Positions 1 to 8,633 of a stretch of DNA of 64,000 bases are shown piece after piece. The stretch is from contig DASZWD010000072.1 in the NCBI GenBank assembly GCA_035546775.1, positions 1 to 64,000 of the forward strand, written 5' to 3'. Position 1 is the first letter of the stretch, and each line of letters starts with the position of its first letter. A program made the translations under genes and the position numbers. This DNA is from Acidimicrobiales bacterium. Lineage in GTDB: Bacteria; Actinomycetota; Acidimicrobiia; Acidimicrobiales; JACCXE01. The notes below the pieces were generated by a model. The model did no database searches, was not told the DNA's origin, and saw only the letters and a program-made list of their open reading frames with translations.

Positions 1-113
1 TCGGGCGGCGCAGCTTCGGGCGGCGCAGCCGCCTTCGGATTACCGAAGCCGGCGAGGGCGCGCTCGAGGCGCGACAGCGCGGAGGGGGCCTCTTCGTCGT
101 CGGGGGGAGTCAT
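1..113 (-). CDS. N-terminal fragment, possibly signal peptidase I
   Basis: An ATG at 113 opens a frame that leaves the window after 37 codons. The visible part is hydrophilic: an acidic start (MTPPDDEEAPS), then an Ala/Pro-rich stretch in which a 15-base unit is duplicated in tandem at the window edge and gives AAPPE twice. No catalytic motif or membrane segment is visible yet. In many actinobacteria lepB lies directly downstream of rplS, as here (63-base gap), and actinobacterial LepB often has a disordered cytoplasmic tail before its TM anchor. The lepB identity is inferred from position only. Confidence 0.4.
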   Translation of the reverse strand, partial: MTPPDDEEAPSALSRLERALAGFGNPKAAAPPEAAPP

Positions 114-176
114 GGCTGCTCGCGGCGGGTTAACACGGCGCCACCAACGTAGTGGGGAGCCGGCCCGTCGCCGTGG

Positions 177-542
177 CTACTTCTGATGCGACCCGGTCGG
201 AGTCCGCTTTTCCTTGATCTTGGCGGCCTTCCCGATGCGGTCACGCAGGTAGTAGAGCTTTGCCCGGCGCACGTCGCCCCGGGTGACGACCTCGATCTGG
301 GCGATAATCGGCGAGTGGACGGGGAACGTCCGCTCCACGCCCACGCCGAAGCTCACCTTGCGGACGGTGAAGGTCTCACGGACGCCCGAGCCCTGCCGGC
401 GGATGACAGCTCCCTGGAACACCTGGACGCGCTCGCGGGTGCCTTCGACCACGCGGACGTGGACCTTCAGCGTGTCGCCGGGGAAGAACTCCGGGATGTC
501 GTCGCGCAGATTGGCGCGGTCGACGAGATCGGTCGGATTCAT
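177..542 (-). CDS. rplS: 50S ribosomal protein L19
   Basis: A 121-residue protein matching bL19 over its whole length. It starts [19 protein letters not shown], carries the [15 protein letters not shown] core and [16 protein letters not shown], and ends in a basic tail ([13 protein letters not shown]). bL19 sits at the subunit interface of the 50S ribosome near bridge B8. It lies 40 bases downstream of trmD on the same strand, the classical order, so it is probably co-transcribed with it. The length is normal for the family and nothing is missing. Confidence 0.98.
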   Translation of the reverse strand: MNPTDLVDRANLRDDIPEFFPGDTLKVHVRVVEGTRERVQVFQGAVIRRQGSGVRETFTVRKVSFGVGVERTFPVHSPIIAQIEVVTRGDVRRAKLYYLRDRIGKAAKIKEKRTPTGSHQK

Positions 543-582
543 GGCGTGAAGACTCCTGCGACAGGCGGGATACGGCGGACCG

Positions 583-1317
583 TCAATCGTACTCGCCGGG
601 CGCCCACCGGTCCAAGAGCGACCGCTCGGCGTCGGTCAGCCCGCCCCGCCGCTCGATCAGATCGGGGCGGCGTCGCAGCGTGCGCACCAGCGCAGTCGCC
701 TTGCGCCACGCGGCGATGGCGCCGTGATCGCCCGAGCGCAGCACGTCGGGAACATCCCAGCCCCGGAACGACGGCGGGCGCGTGTACTGCGGGTATTCGA
801 GCAGCCCGTCGTCACCGAAGGACTCCTCGTCGGGCGACGCCGTGTTGCCCAGCACGCCCGGAACGAGCCGGGCAACAGCCTCGATGACGACGAACGCCGC
901 CGGCTCGCCACCGGCGAGCACGAAGTCGCCAATGGACAGTTCACCGTCGACGAGGTGATCGGTGATGCGGGCGTCGAAGCCCTCGTAGCGGCCGCACAGC
1001 AGCGAGAAGCCGTCTCCGGTGGCCAGCGTGCGGGCAAGTGCCTGGTCGAACACGCGGCCCGACGGCGTGAGGGCGAACAGCGGCCGGGGCGGCGCAACCG
1101 CTTCGATGGCCGCGAACACCGGCTCGGGCATGAGCACCATGCCCGCTCCTCCGCCGTAAGGGGCGTCGTCGACCGATCGGTGCACGCCGCTGGCCTGGGC
1201 GCGCAGGTCGTGGACACGCAGGTCGAGGACGCCCTCGGCGCGGGCTTTGCCGATCAGGCTGGCGTCGAGGTACGCATCGACGACATCAGGGAAGAGGGTG
1301 AAGACGTCGACGCGCAC
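583..1317 (-). CDS. trmD: tRNA (guanine-N1)-methyltransferase TrmD
   Basis: TrmD methylates G37 of tRNAs at N1 using S-adenosylmethionine and so prevents +1 frameshifting. The frame reads [17 protein letters not shown], a standard TrmD start, followed by [28 protein letters not shown] and the knot region [11 protein letters not shown]. The C-terminal part carries [10 protein letters not shown] place the start at a GTG at 1317, giving 244 residues; the open frame continues upstream with no TrmD-like sequence. This GTG shares one base with the TAG of the YgjP-like gene (TAGTG), which implies translational coupling. The gene normally follows rimM, but here rimM lies 3.7 kb away. Confidence 0.97.
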   Translation of the reverse strand: MRVDVFTLFPDVVDAYLDASLIGKARAEGVLDLRVHDLRAQASGVHRSVDDAPYGGGAGMVLMPEPVFAAIEAVAPPRPLFALTPSGRVFDQALARTLATGDGFSLLCGRYEGFDARITDHLVDGELSIGDFVLAGGEPAAFVVIEAVARLVPGVLGNTASPDEESFGDDGLLEYPQYTRPPSFRGWDVPDVLRSGDHGAIAAWRKATALVRTLRRRPDLIERRGGLTDAERSLLDRWAPGEYD

Positions 1318-1868
1318 TACAGCCCAGTGTGGTCGCTCCCGGCGCGCAGCCCAAACGAGAGGCCTTTGAGGAACAGATCGGCGTCGCGCTGGCGCGGAAA
1401 GCGGTTGGCCAGCTCGTAGAACTCGGCGCTGTGATCGCTGTGCACGAGGTGGGCCAGCTCGTGTACGAGGACGGCGTCGACCACGAACTGCGGCGCCCCC
1501 TGCAGCCGCGCACTGATGCGGATCGAGCCGTCCGCCGCGGTGCAACTCCCCCAGCGCGAGTTCTGCCGCGTCGACCACTGCACCGAGGTCGGACGCGCCG
1601 CGTTACGCAAGTACGTGCGTGACAGGTACACGGCCCGGGCGTGGAGTTCGGCGTCGGTTGGACGCGCCTTGGCGCGGCCGGCGATGAGCTTGGCTGCCAG
1701 TTCGTCGACGTAGACCTGCCGGTCGCGCTTGGGCACTCGCTGCGGGAACACGATCACGATGCGCTCGCCCTCCCAGTAGGCCGCCACCGTCTTGCGCCGT
1801 TTCGTCGAGACGCGCACCTCGATGTCAGGTCGCGGCGGTGGCTCTTCCTCGAAGAGCGACGCCTGCAT
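1317..1868 (-). CDS. YgjP-like (DUF45) zinc metallopeptidase
   Basis: A 183-residue protein with the YgjP/DUF45 layout: a beta-rich N-terminal half (RRKTVAAYWEGERIVIVFP), the conserved WGSCT segment (SRWGSCTAADGSIRIS), then the zinc site HELAHLVHSDHSAEF, where HExxH and a downstream His supply the ligands. No signal peptide is present, so it is probably cytoplasmic. Family members are predicted metal-dependent proteases; the substrate is unknown. I chose the ATG at 1868. A GTG at 1877 would add three residues (MEA), and neither start has a well-spaced ribosome site. It overlaps trmD by one base and is probably in its operon. Confidence 0.85.
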   Translation of the reverse strand: MQASLFEEEPPPRPDIEVRVSTKRRKTVAAYWEGERIVIVFPQRVPKRDRQVYVDELAAKLIAGRAKARPTDAELHARAVYLSRTYLRNAARPTSVQWSTRQNSRWGSCTAADGSIRISARLQGAPQFVVDAVLVHELAHLVHSDHSAEFYELANRFPRQRDADLFLKGLSFGLRAGSDHTGL

Positions 1869-1919
1869 TGCCTCCACGCCGTGAAGGTAGATGTACTGGC
1901 GGCCGCGAACGCGGATCGG

Positions 1920-2633
1920 TTAGGCGCAGGGTTTGCCGCCGACTCCAGGTGGGTTCTTGATGGTCGGGTCGTCGACTTCCATGTGCACGTGGGGCCACAC
2001 GGGCGCCACGCTGTACTGCTCGACGTCGGAGACGAACGGGAGTCGGTGCGGGCTCTCGGCGACCTTCGTCTGGCCGGCGACGACGCGCTCGCCGGCGCGC
2101 ACGTCGAGCCCGGCGACGTGGAGCAGCTTCACTTCCCAACCGGGGTGATCGTCGGGTGCGATCACGAGGAACGAATCGGTGTACTTGCAATACAGCGTGT
2201 AGGTGCCGCCGCGCTTGATCACGCCCGAGACGGGCGCGCGCACTTCACCATTGGGATCGGATTCGACGTCGGCGGCGCTCTGCGGATCGGTGTTGCGGTC
2301 CCGCGTCGGCATCACGACCGTGTCGGTGATGCCCGGCAGCGGGACGAGATGACGGGCGCCGGCGAGGTTCGACTGGTGGAAGCCCACGACCTCGACGCGC
2401 GCCGTCGGGAACGAGAGGGTGAGGCCCTGGGCGTCGAGGAACGGCCGGTATCCGGTGTCCAGCACATGGCGGACCGGTGCGGCGGTGGTGCTCGTCGTCG
2501 GCGGCAACGTGGTCGGCGGCAGTGTCGTGGTCGTCGCCTTCGGGGCGGCTACCGGCGCCGCGAGCGGCGCGGCGTTTGACCTCGCGGAACAACCTGCGCC
2601 CAGCGCAAGCACAACCAACAACCAACGGCGCAT
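1920..2633 (-). CDS. Secreted lipoprotein with M23/LytM-like domain
   Basis: A 237-residue protein. Residues 1-15 (MRRWLLVVLALGAGC) look like a lipoprotein signal peptide with Cys15 as the lipidated residue, although the lipobox is not ideal. A Thr/Pro linker (TTTTLPPTTLPPTTSTT) follows. The C-terminal half resembles the biotinyl-lipoyl-like fold of M23 endopeptidases: APVSGVI, then LLHVAGLDVRAGERVVAGQ, then WPHVHMEV. The canonical zinc ligands (HxxxD and the HxH pair) are only partly visible, so catalysis is doubtful and it may be a binding relative. It is probably an exported cell-wall-associated protein. Confidence 0.7.
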   Translation of the reverse strand: MRRWLLVVLALGAGCSARSNAAPLAAPVAAPKATTTTLPPTTLPPTTSTTAAPVRHVLDTGYRPFLDAQGLTLSFPTARVEVVGFHQSNLAGARHLVPLPGITDTVVMPTRDRNTDPQSAADVESDPNGEVRAPVSGVIKRGGTYTLYCKYTDSFLVIAPDDHPGWEVKLLHVAGLDVRAGERVVAGQTKVAESPHRLPFVSDVEQYSVAPVWPHVHMEVDDPTIKNPPGVGGKPCA

Positions 2634-2654
2634 TGCACCGAGGAGGGTACAGGC

Positions 2655-3257
2655 TTATCCGGACGGGCAGCGCGCGGCGATCTGCGCGCGGTAGGCGTCG
2701 ATCAGCGCCGCGTTGTCGTGCGCGCCGCTCATCAGTTCGTCCATCTTCGCGGCGGCGTCGAGTGTGCCGGCGAGGAAGGCCGTCAGGTCGTCGAGGAACT
2801 CGTGATAGCCGGCGCAGAAGCCAGGGCGCCACGCGGTACCGGGCGCCGGGAGGTCGCCGCCCGGATAGTCCATTGGCGCTTCGTCGGGCGCCGGCAGGAA
2901 ATGCAGCGTGAACACCAAGCGGGTGCTGTCACCCTCGGACGAGAGGTCGAAGCGCATGAAACTGGCGTCGCCCTTGTGCGCGCTGGCGCCGTCGAAGGTG
3001 TACTGGACCGTGGTCGGCGGCTCGAAGACGGTGACGGTGCCACGCGTCGCCGCGGGATCGTCAGCGGGGCTGCCCCACCCGAACGCGCACGCGCCGCCCT
3101 CGAAACGCTCGACCCGCGACTCGGGCAGCATCCACGCGTCGAGGTGCTCGCCGGTCGAAACCGCCTCGAAGACCACCTCGATCGGGTGGGGGTAGCGACG
3201 CTCCCATACCAGCGTGTGGCGGTCGGCGAACTCGCCCAGCGGTTGATCAACGGGCAC
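2655..3257 (-). CDS. SRPBCC/AHSA1-family protein
   Basis: A 200-residue protein whose first 150 residues resemble the AHSA1 (activator of Hsp90 ATPase homologue) group of the START-like SRPBCC fold. Visible features are WERRYPHPIEVVFEAVSTGEH, LDAWMLPES, RGTVTVFEPPTTVQYTF and RLVFTLHFLP. In bacteria these proteins are usually encoded with ArsR-type regulators and bind small hydrophobic ligands; the ligand here is unknown. The C-terminal 50 residues are helical. It starts inside the 3' end of the ArsR gene (11-base overlap), so the two form one operon. Confidence 0.85.
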   Translation of the reverse strand: MPVDQPLGEFADRHTLVWERRYPHPIEVVFEAVSTGEHLDAWMLPESRVERFEGGACAFGWGSPADDPAATRGTVTVFEPPTTVQYTFDGASAHKGDASFMRFDLSSEGDSTRLVFTLHFLPAPDEAPMDYPGGDLPAPGTAWRPGFCAGYHEFLDDLTAFLAGTLDAAAKMDELMSGAHDNAALIDAYRAQIAARCPSG

Positions 3258-3594
3258 GGCGCTGCTCCTTCATACGATCCAAGTGGTCGCCGAGCGCGTC
3301 GAAGCGCGCTTCCCACGTGCGCCGGCAGCGATCGGTCCAGTCTGTGACGTCGTGCAGTGCCGCGGGGTTGAGTCGGTACACCCGAAGCTTGCCGTGCGCC
3401 TCGGACGCCACGACGCCGGCCTCGCGCAGCACCCGCAAGTGACGCGAGATCGCCGGCTGGCTGATGGGAAACAGGTCGACGAGTTCACCGACGGTGTGGT
3501 CGCGCGCCGCGAGCGCTTCGACGATGCCCATGCGGGTGTCGTCGGCGAGCGCGGCCAGCGTGTCGGAGGCGACGGCGGAGGCGGGCACGTGCAC
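3247..3594 (-). CDS. ArsR-family transcriptional regulator
   Basis: A 115-residue winged-helix protein. SDTLAALADDTRMGIVEALA is followed by the recognition segment FPISQPAISRHLRVLREAGVV and the wing HGKLRVYRLN. No metal-binding ELCVCDL-type motif is visible, so it belongs to the non-metal ArsR group commonly paired with AHSA1/SRPBCC partners, as here. I place the start at a GTG at 3594; a second GTG lies at 3588. No Shine-Dalgarno sequence precedes either, so the message may be leaderless. A palindrome at 3599-3616 directly upstream probably serves for autoregulation. Confidence 0.88.
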   Translation of the reverse strand: MHVPASAVASDTLAALADDTRMGIVEALAARDHTVGELVDLFPISQPAISRHLRVLREAGVVASEAHGKLRVYRLNPAALHDVTDWTDRCRRTWEARFDALGDHLDRMKEQRRAR

Positions 3595-3598
3595 AACA

Positions 3599-3616
3599 TA
3601 TAACAGCACGGTTATA
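3599..3616. promoter_or_regulatory. Palindromic operator candidate for ArsR regulator
   Basis: TATAAC, a 6-base spacer (AGCACG) and GTTATA form a perfect inverted repeat in the 75-base divergent gap between the ArsR gene and the secreted protein gene at 3670. One more base pair matches further out after a mismatch. The site is AT-rich against a GC-rich background and begins five bases upstream of the ArsR start, so it overlaps the probable promoter. Spaced dyads like this are typical ArsR sites. Control of both divergent genes is possible but inferred. Confidence 0.6.
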
Positions 3617-3669
3617 CGTGCAACAAGTACCGTGCGTGGCGAGGCAGTACCTGACATCGGGGAGGGCGC

Positions 3670-4554
3670 ATGACGCGGTCCACGAAGTACGCACGCACGG
3701 CAGCAGTCGCTGTCGTCGCTCTGCTCGGGGTGCTGCTGGCGCCCACCTCCAGCCGCGCCGACGGCGCGTCGACCCCGCTGATCATCACGTCGTCGCTCGG
3801 CGTGCCCGACCGCGGCGACACGGCACGCGCCATCGACAACGACCTGACGACGGAGACCTATACGACGCCGTCGAACAACACGCAGGAACCGAGCTACCTG
3901 GAATTCGGGTTCGCCAGCACGGCGATGAATCGCATTCGCTTCATCAAGGACAACTACGTCGGGCCGTTCGACCTCGCGATCCAGTACACGACCGACACCG
4001 CGAGCGACCTCTCGGCACGCACGTACACCAACGTGTCGGGCCTCACGAACGGGTTCCACGGCACGGAGTTGCTCAACGCGACATCCGTGAACAGCGACGG
4101 CACCGTCACCGGCGATGCGCAGAACGACTCGACGGCGTGGGCGTCCCTCAGCTTCAACCGGGTGACGGCCACAGGCGTGCGCATCGCGTTCACCAACACG
4201 AACCCGTGCTGCAACCACTACCACGTGTACGAGTTCGCCGCCTACAACGACATCGAGCCGTCGTCGATCACCGTCACGTCACCCAACGGTGGCGAGTCGT
4301 GGGGCGCCGGTTCGGTGCACTCCGTCACGTGGTCCTTCAACGGTGAGCCGAGCACCGCGACGGTGAAGATCGAATTGCTCAAGGGCACGTCCAGCGCATC
4401 GACGATCAAACCCAAGCGCGCCATCGGCAAGCACGGCGCGGGCTCGTACGCGTGGACGGTGCCGGACAAGCCGGGCACGCGCTACCGGATCCGCATCACC
4501 GTCAACGGCACGAGCGACACCGACACGAGCGACGCCAACTTCGCCATCACCTAG
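3670..4554 (+). CDS. Secreted beta-sandwich protein
   Basis: A 294-residue exported protein with a Sec signal peptide (about residues 1-30, TAAVAVVALLGVLLAPTSSRADG). Residues 35-195 resemble a discoidin (F5/8 type C)-like jelly roll: an AIDNDLTTETYTTPSN start, SYLEFGF, and a late ATGVRIAFTNTN...YHVYEFAAY strand pattern. The last 90 residues carry ITVTSPNGGESWGAGS, the hallmark of the Ser-Thr-rich/Kre9-KNH-like beta domain. It is probably a carbohydrate- or surface-binding protein with no catalytic residues visible. It is the only plus-strand gene in the first 18 kb and shares a promoter gap with the ArsR gene. Confidence 0.8.
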   Translation: MTRSTKYARTAAVAVVALLGVLLAPTSSRADGASTPLIITSSLGVPDRGDTARAIDNDLTTETYTTPSNNTQEPSYLEFGFASTAMNRIRFIKDNYVGPFDLAIQYTTDTASDLSARTYTNVSGLTNGFHGTELLNATSVNSDGTVTGDAQNDSTAWASLSFNRVTATGVRIAFTNTNPCCNHYHVYEFAAYNDIEPSSITVTSPNGGESWGAGSVHSVTWSFNGEPSTATVKIELLKGTSSASTIKPKRAIGKHGAGSYAWTVPDKPGTRYRIRITVNGTSDTDTSDANFAIT

Positions 4555-5051
4555 AGCGCGATGCGGTAGCGGACCTCGTCGAAGCTTGCGTTGCGCCACT
4601 CCTGATGCTTGCGGCCACCGTCGGCGCGCCAGCCGGCGATCTCGTAAAAGCGGCGCGCGCGGGGATTGGTGTCGAGCACCCACAACGTCGCCTCGGCAAA
4701 GCCCATCGCGCGTAACTCCTCGATGGCGCGCGCCATGAGCACACGCCCGACGCCGGTCCCCCACGCTTCGGGTGCGGCGTAGAACGTCATGACTTCACCG
4801 ACATACGCCGGTGCATCGTCGTCACGGGACGCGCCCACGTAGATGAAACCCGCGGGCGCGTCCGACGGCGCGATGAACACCACACCGTCGTCTTCGGCCA
4901 GCACGCGGCGCCACAGCGCAATGCGCTCCTCGTCCACGATGGTTGCGAGGAACGCCTCGCCGAGTTGCGCGTATGCGACACGCCACGACGCGGCGTGCAC
5001 GCGGCCGACAACGTCGGCGTCCGCCACCGTCGCCCGCCGAACGGCAATCAA
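4551..5051 (-). CDS. GNAT-family N-acetyltransferase
   Basis: A 166-residue single-domain acetyltransferase. The N-terminal strand-helix (AVRRATVADADVVGRVHAASW), the central strand VGEVMTFYAAPEAWGTGVGRVLMARAI with the acetyl-CoA pyrophosphate loop (WGTGVGR), and the C-terminal VLDTNPRARRFYEIAGW are all present. The acceptor substrate is unknown. The start is a TTG at 5051 that overlaps the rimM stop as TTGA, so translation is probably coupled to rimM. Its 3' end overlaps the convergent secreted-protein gene by four bases. Confidence 0.88.
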   Translation of the reverse strand: MIAVRRATVADADVVGRVHAASWRVAYAQLGEAFLATIVDEERIALWRRVLAEDDGVVFIAPSDAPAGFIYVGASRDDDAPAYVGEVMTFYAAPEAWGTGVGRVLMARAIEELRAMGFAEATLWVLDTNPRARRFYEIAGWRADGGRKHQEWRNASFDEVRYRIAL

Positions 5052-5506
5052 TCGAAGAGGCCCTCGGGTACTTCGACGGTCACGGTGTCGTCGGTGGTCG
5101 AGGTGACGAATCGCATCGGTACGAGCGCGCCGGACTCGAGCACCAGCAGATCGGATGCGGGATTGGCCTCGACGGCGGTGACCTCGCCCCGATCGGTGCC
5201 GGACTGGTCGAAAAGGCGCTTGCCCACCAGCTCGTGCACCCACAGGGCGTCGGGGTCGTCGAGGGGTTCGGCGAACAGGTCGCGATGCGCGATCGCCTCG
5301 GACGCGTTGCGGTCGAATACGCCGTCGAAGGCGACGATGTAGCGGTGGCCGAACGGGATCGACGTCAGCACGGTGAGCTCACGTCCGTTGTCGAGCGACA
5401 GCACCGCGCCCGGCGCGACGCGCTCGGCGCGGTTGGTCGTCAGCGAGACGACGACCTCGCCGCGCAAGCCGTGGGGCTTGTCGATTCGCCCGACGGCGAG
5501 CAGCAT
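5048..5506 (-). CDS. rimM: Ribosome maturation factor RimM
   Basis: A 152-residue protein that assists late 30S maturation around S19 and the 16S head. The N-terminal RimM beta-barrel (AVGRIDKPHGLRGEVVV) and the C-terminal PRC-barrel part (ALWVHELVGKRLFDQSG, ALVPMRFVTS) are both recognisable. It starts directly after the khpA stop (TAA then ATG). The usual next gene, trmD, is displaced by an insert of six genes, while a GNAT gene is coupled through a TTGA overlap. Confidence 0.96.
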   Translation of the reverse strand: MLLAVGRIDKPHGLRGEVVVSLTTNRAERVAPGAVLSLDNGRELTVLTSIPFGHRYIVAFDGVFDRNASEAIAHRDLFAEPLDDPDALWVHELVGKRLFDQSGTDRGEVTAVEANPASDLLVLESGALVPMRFVTSTTDDTVTVEVPEGLFD

Positions 5507-5773
5507 TTAGTCGACGATGTCGACGGAGGCTTCGACACCGGCGCGGGCGCCGGCGGCGCGTACGACGGTTCGAATCGCCTGGGCGTTGCGGCCGCGGCGA
5601 CCGATTACGCGGCCCATGTCGTCGCTGCCGACGGAGAGGCGCAGGTCGACCGCGCCCTCGCGGGCATCGGCCTCGATCTCGACGGCTTCGGGATCGTCGA
5701 CGAGCGCGTTGGCGATGTAGGTGAGGACGCGCTCGGGGGTGTCGGCGTCAGGCTGCGTCTCTTCCTGGGCCAT
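5507..5773 (-). CDS. khpA: KH-domain RNA-binding protein KhpA
   Basis: An 88-residue protein containing one type-II KH domain. The RNA-binding GxxG loop lies in DDMGRVIGRRGRNAQAIRTVV. It is KhpA (YlqC), which with KhpB binds RNA and affects cell elongation and division in Gram-positive bacteria. I chose the ATG at 5773 (MAQEETQPD); an upstream in-frame start at 5806 would reach into rpsP. It lies between rpsP and rimM, its standard position. Confidence 0.95.
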   Translation of the reverse strand: MAQEETQPDADTPERVLTYIANALVDDPEAVEIEADAREGAVDLRLSVGSDDMGRVIGRRGRNAQAIRTVVRAAGARAGVEASVDIVD

Positions 5774-5775
5774 CG

Positions 5776-6042
5776 CTACTTCGCGCCACCCTTGAATTCG
5801 TCCCACGCGCCCGAGATCTTCAGCAGCTTCTGGACGGTCTCGGTGGGCTGCGCACCCTTCTTCAACCAGTCGACCGCCTTGGCGTTGTCGAGGTTGATGA
5901 CCGACGGTTCGGCCCGCGGGTCGTAGTTGCCGAGGATCTCGATGAAGCGGCCGTCGCGCGGCGAGCGCGCATCGGCGGCGACCACGCGGTAGGTCGGCTG
6001 CTTGGTCTTGCCCATCCGCATCAGGCGGAGCTTTACGGCCAT
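5776..6042 (-). CDS. rpsP: 30S ribosomal protein S16
   Basis: An 88-residue bS16. [21 protein letters not shown] is followed by [20 protein letters not shown] and [16 protein letters not shown]. It binds 16S rRNA in the body of the small subunit. It lies seven bases downstream of ffh and three bases before khpA, the usual SRP/ribosome operon order in actinobacteria. Full length. Confidence 0.98.
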   Translation of the reverse strand: MAVKLRLMRMGKTKQPTYRVVAADARSPRDGRFIEILGNYDPRAEPSVINLDNAKAVDWLKKGAQPTETVQKLLKISGAWDEFKGGAK

Positions 6043-6049
6043 TGGTCGG

Positions 6050-7378
6050 TTACTTCCTCTTCTTCTTTTTCTTGTTCATGCGGCGCTTCATTCCGGGAAT
6101 GCCGCTCATTTGCTTCATCATCTTCTGCATCTCGTCGAATTGCTTGAGCAGAAGGTTGACGTCGCTGATCGTTGTGCCGCTCCCGTTGGCGATCCGCTGA
6201 CGACGCGAACCGTTCACAAGCTGCGGTTTGGTGCGCTCCTCCCGGGTCATGCTGCGAATGATCGCCTCGACCTTGCCGACCTCGCGGTCGCCGATCTCGA
6301 CGTTCTTCATCTCCTTGGGGAGCCCAGGCATCATACCGAGAACGCTGCTCAAAGGCCCCATCTTCTTGAGCTGCTGCATCTGGTCGAGGAAGTCGTCGAG
6401 GGTGAATTGGCCCTCTAGGAGCTTCTGCGCCGCAATCTCGGCCTCTTGCTCCTCGTAGACCGCTTCGGCCTTTTCGATGAGCGTGAGCACGTCGCCCATG
6501 CCCAGGATCCGCCCGGCCATGCGGTCGGGATGGAAGATGTCGAAGTCTTCGAGCTTCTCGCCGTTGGAGGCGAAGGCGATCGGGCGACCGACGACCTGCT
6601 TGACGGAGAGGGCGGCACCACCGCGGGCGTCGCCGTCGAGCTTGGTCAGGATGACGCCGTCGAGCTCGAGGGTCTGGTGGAACGCCTCGGCCGTCTCGAC
6701 CGCCGACTGACCGGTCATGGCGTCGATGACGAGGAACGTGTACTTCGGCTCGACCGCGGCCGAGATGTTCTTGACCTCCTCCATCAACTCCTGGTCGATG
6801 GCGAGGCGGCCGGCGGTGTCGACGATCAGGACGTCTTTGCCAAGGCGCTGTGCTTCTTCGAGCCCGTGCTTGGCGACGGAGACCGGGTCGGTCTTCTCGC
6901 TGAACATGGTCACGCCGATCTGGCCGGCGAGCACGCCGAGCTGTTCGACCGCCGCGGGGCGCTGGAGGTCGGCACCGACGAGCATCGGGTTGCGGCCCTG
7001 CGCCTTGAACCAGCGCGCCAACTTGGCCGCGGTCGTCGTCTTACCGCCGCCCTGGAGGCCGGCGAGCAGGATGACCGTCGGCGGCCGCGACGCGTAGGTG
7101 ATCTTGAGCGTCTCGCCGCCGAGGGTCTCGATCAGCTCCTCGTGGACGACCTTGATGACCTGCTGGGCCGGGTTGAGGCTCTGACTGAGATCGAGCCCGA
7201 TCGTCTTTTCTTTGACCTTGGCGATGAACTCGCGGGCGACCGTGAAGTTGACGTCGGCTTCGAGCAGGGCCACGCGGATCTCGCGGCACACCTCGTCGAC
7301 ATCGGCCTCGCTCAGGCGACCGCGCCCGCGCAGGCGCGTGAATATGCCGTCGAAGCGGTCGCTCAGGCCCTCAAACAC
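6050..7378 (-). CDS. ffh: Signal recognition particle protein Ffh
   Basis: A 442-residue SRP54-type GTPase that binds 4.5S RNA and signal sequences of nascent membrane proteins. It shows the N domain (residues 1-95), the P-loop GLQGGGKT at 107-114, the G3 element [16 protein letters not shown], and then the Met-rich M domain. The RNA-binding segment is [13 protein letters not shown], and the tail [22 protein letters not shown] is very basic. It works with FtsY, encoded 1.3 kb upstream. The length is a little under the usual 450-520. Confidence 0.98.
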   Translation of the reverse strand: MFEGLSDRFDGIFTRLRGRGRLSEADVDEVCREIRVALLEADVNFTVAREFIAKVKEKTIGLDLSQSLNPAQQVIKVVHEELIETLGGETLKITYASRPPTVILLAGLQGGGKTTTAAKLARWFKAQGRNPMLVGADLQRPAAVEQLGVLAGQIGVTMFSEKTDPVSVAKHGLEEAQRLGKDVLIVDTAGRLAIDQELMEEVKNISAAVEPKYTFLVIDAMTGQSAVETAEAFHQTLELDGVILTKLDGDARGGAALSVKQVVGRPIAFASNGEKLEDFDIFHPDRMAGRILGMGDVLTLIEKAEAVYEEQEAEIAAQKLLEGQFTLDDFLDQMQQLKKMGPLSSVLGMMPGLPKEMKNVEIGDREVGKVEAIIRSMTREERTKPQLVNGSRRQRIANGSGTTISDVNLLLKQFDEMQKMMKQMSGIPGMKRRMNKKKKKRK

Positions 7379-7425
7379 AGGGGTCCAAGGTTAAACCACC
7401 GAACTGGGCGCGCCCGATCTCGGGG

Positions 7426-8595
7426 CTACGGCGTCGTCGTGGCGACGGGCGGCGCCGGTTCGACGGAGCCCGGGTTACCGGTCGATCCACCGCCGCTGCC
7501 CGTGTCGCCCGGTTTGGTGTCACCCGTCGTCGGCTGCGTGGTCGTCGTCGGGAAGTACTTGTCGGCCGCCGCGGGCGTTTCTGCCGTGTTGTTGTCCTGA
7601 TCCGTGGTGAAGATGTAGGCCGGCGTCAGCCACAATCGGTTGCCGTCTCTGTCGGGTTCGAGCGACAAGCCGACGCGCACCGCGGTGAGCAGGACCACCA
7701 CCGGTTGCGCCGGAGCGGGCTCGTCAACGGCGATCGCGGGCTCGGGGCCGCCGCGCGCCGGGTACGCAATCTGCGCGTTCATGCGCTCCACCGCACGCGT
7801 CACCGTCGCCAATTCGTAGCTACCCACCAGCTTCGGGACGCCGAGGATCCCCGACGCGTAGGCGACCGTGTCGTTGGCACCGAACGCGACATACAGCGCG
7901 TACCCGTCGACCGTGCGGCCGTCGAAGATCGGCCGGTACATGGCAGTGACCGCTGACTCGTTCGCGTCGACGCTGCTCTTCATTCCACTTACGTCGATGC
8001 CGGCTTGCTTGAAGATCGCTTCGGCATGCGCGCGCGCCTCCGTGCCGGTGGGAAGGCCCGGCACCGTGGTCGTGGTCGTGGACGGGCAGGGCTCGCCGCC
8101 AGCCGGCGACGCACACGCCACGCCTGACGACACGCTCCCGGAGCCATTCACCGTGAACGAGCCGTCCCGGGATACGAACAGGCTCGGCGTGGCGGGCGCG
8201 AGATCCGGTGGCGTGGTGTCCGGCGAGACGTCGTTCGGTTTGGTTGCGGCGCCGGACGAACCACTCGAACCGCTGCTCGTGCCTTCTTGCACTCCGACGG
8301 ACCACCCGGACTCGTTCGCCTTAACGTCGCCGGCGATCGCGAACGCCGCGGCGAGGCGCTTCACGTCGTCCGCTGTCGCTGCGGGGAATTGGTATGCGTC
8401 GGCGTGATCGCGATCGGCCGTTACTCCGTCGGCGAGCCTGTAGGTGATCTGGCGATACGGATACAGAGCGTCCGCAGCGCCCGCCTTCTGACCGGTGCCC
8501 GTGGCGTTCAGCGGCAGTTGTGGCAGCGCGTTCTTGCCGGAACCGCACGCAGCCATCAGCAAGCCGACAACGCTGGCGACTACGAGGCGACGCAT
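7426..8595 (-). CDS. Putative lipoprotein between ftsY and ffh
   Basis: A 389-residue protein with a lipoprotein-type signal (MRRLVVASVVGLLMAAC, lipid Cys at 17). The body has two low-complexity stretches: a Gly/Ser run near residue 120 (GTSSGSSGSSG) and a Thr run near residue 190 (STTTTTVPG). A Thr/Pro/Gly-rich tail follows after about residue 340. Between them is an alpha/beta region (ARAHAEAIFKQAGIDVSG, YALYVAFGANDTVAYASG) with no motif I recognise. It is probably an envelope protein. Its place between the two SRP genes is unusual. An inverted repeat separates it from ftsY, so it may be controlled separately. Confidence 0.72.
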   Translation of the reverse strand: MRRLVVASVVGLLMAACGSGKNALPQLPLNATGTGQKAGAADALYPYRQITYRLADGVTADRDHADAYQFPAATADDVKRLAAAFAIAGDVKANESGWSVGVQEGTSSGSSGSSGAATKPNDVSPDTTPPDLAPATPSLFVSRDGSFTVNGSGSVSSGVACASPAGGEPCPSTTTTTVPGLPTGTEARAHAEAIFKQAGIDVSGMKSSVDANESAVTAMYRPIFDGRTVDGYALYVAFGANDTVAYASGILGVPKLVGSYELATVTRAVERMNAQIAYPARGGPEPAIAVDEPAPAQPVVVLLTAVRVGLSLEPDRDGNRLWLTPAYIFTTDQDNNTAETPAAADKYFPTTTTQPTTGDTKPGDTGSGGGSTGNPGSVEPAPPVATTTP

Positions 8596-8633
8596 GTCTT
8601 TTGGACGACTCCCATCGCGCCTTGGTTCCGCGC

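Noticed and set aside
583-1578. A 331-codon form of TrmD with 87 extra N-terminal residues
   Set aside because: The extra part is Arg-rich out-of-frame sequence of the YgjP-like gene; the GTG at 1317 fits the TrmD family start and the TAGTG coupling.
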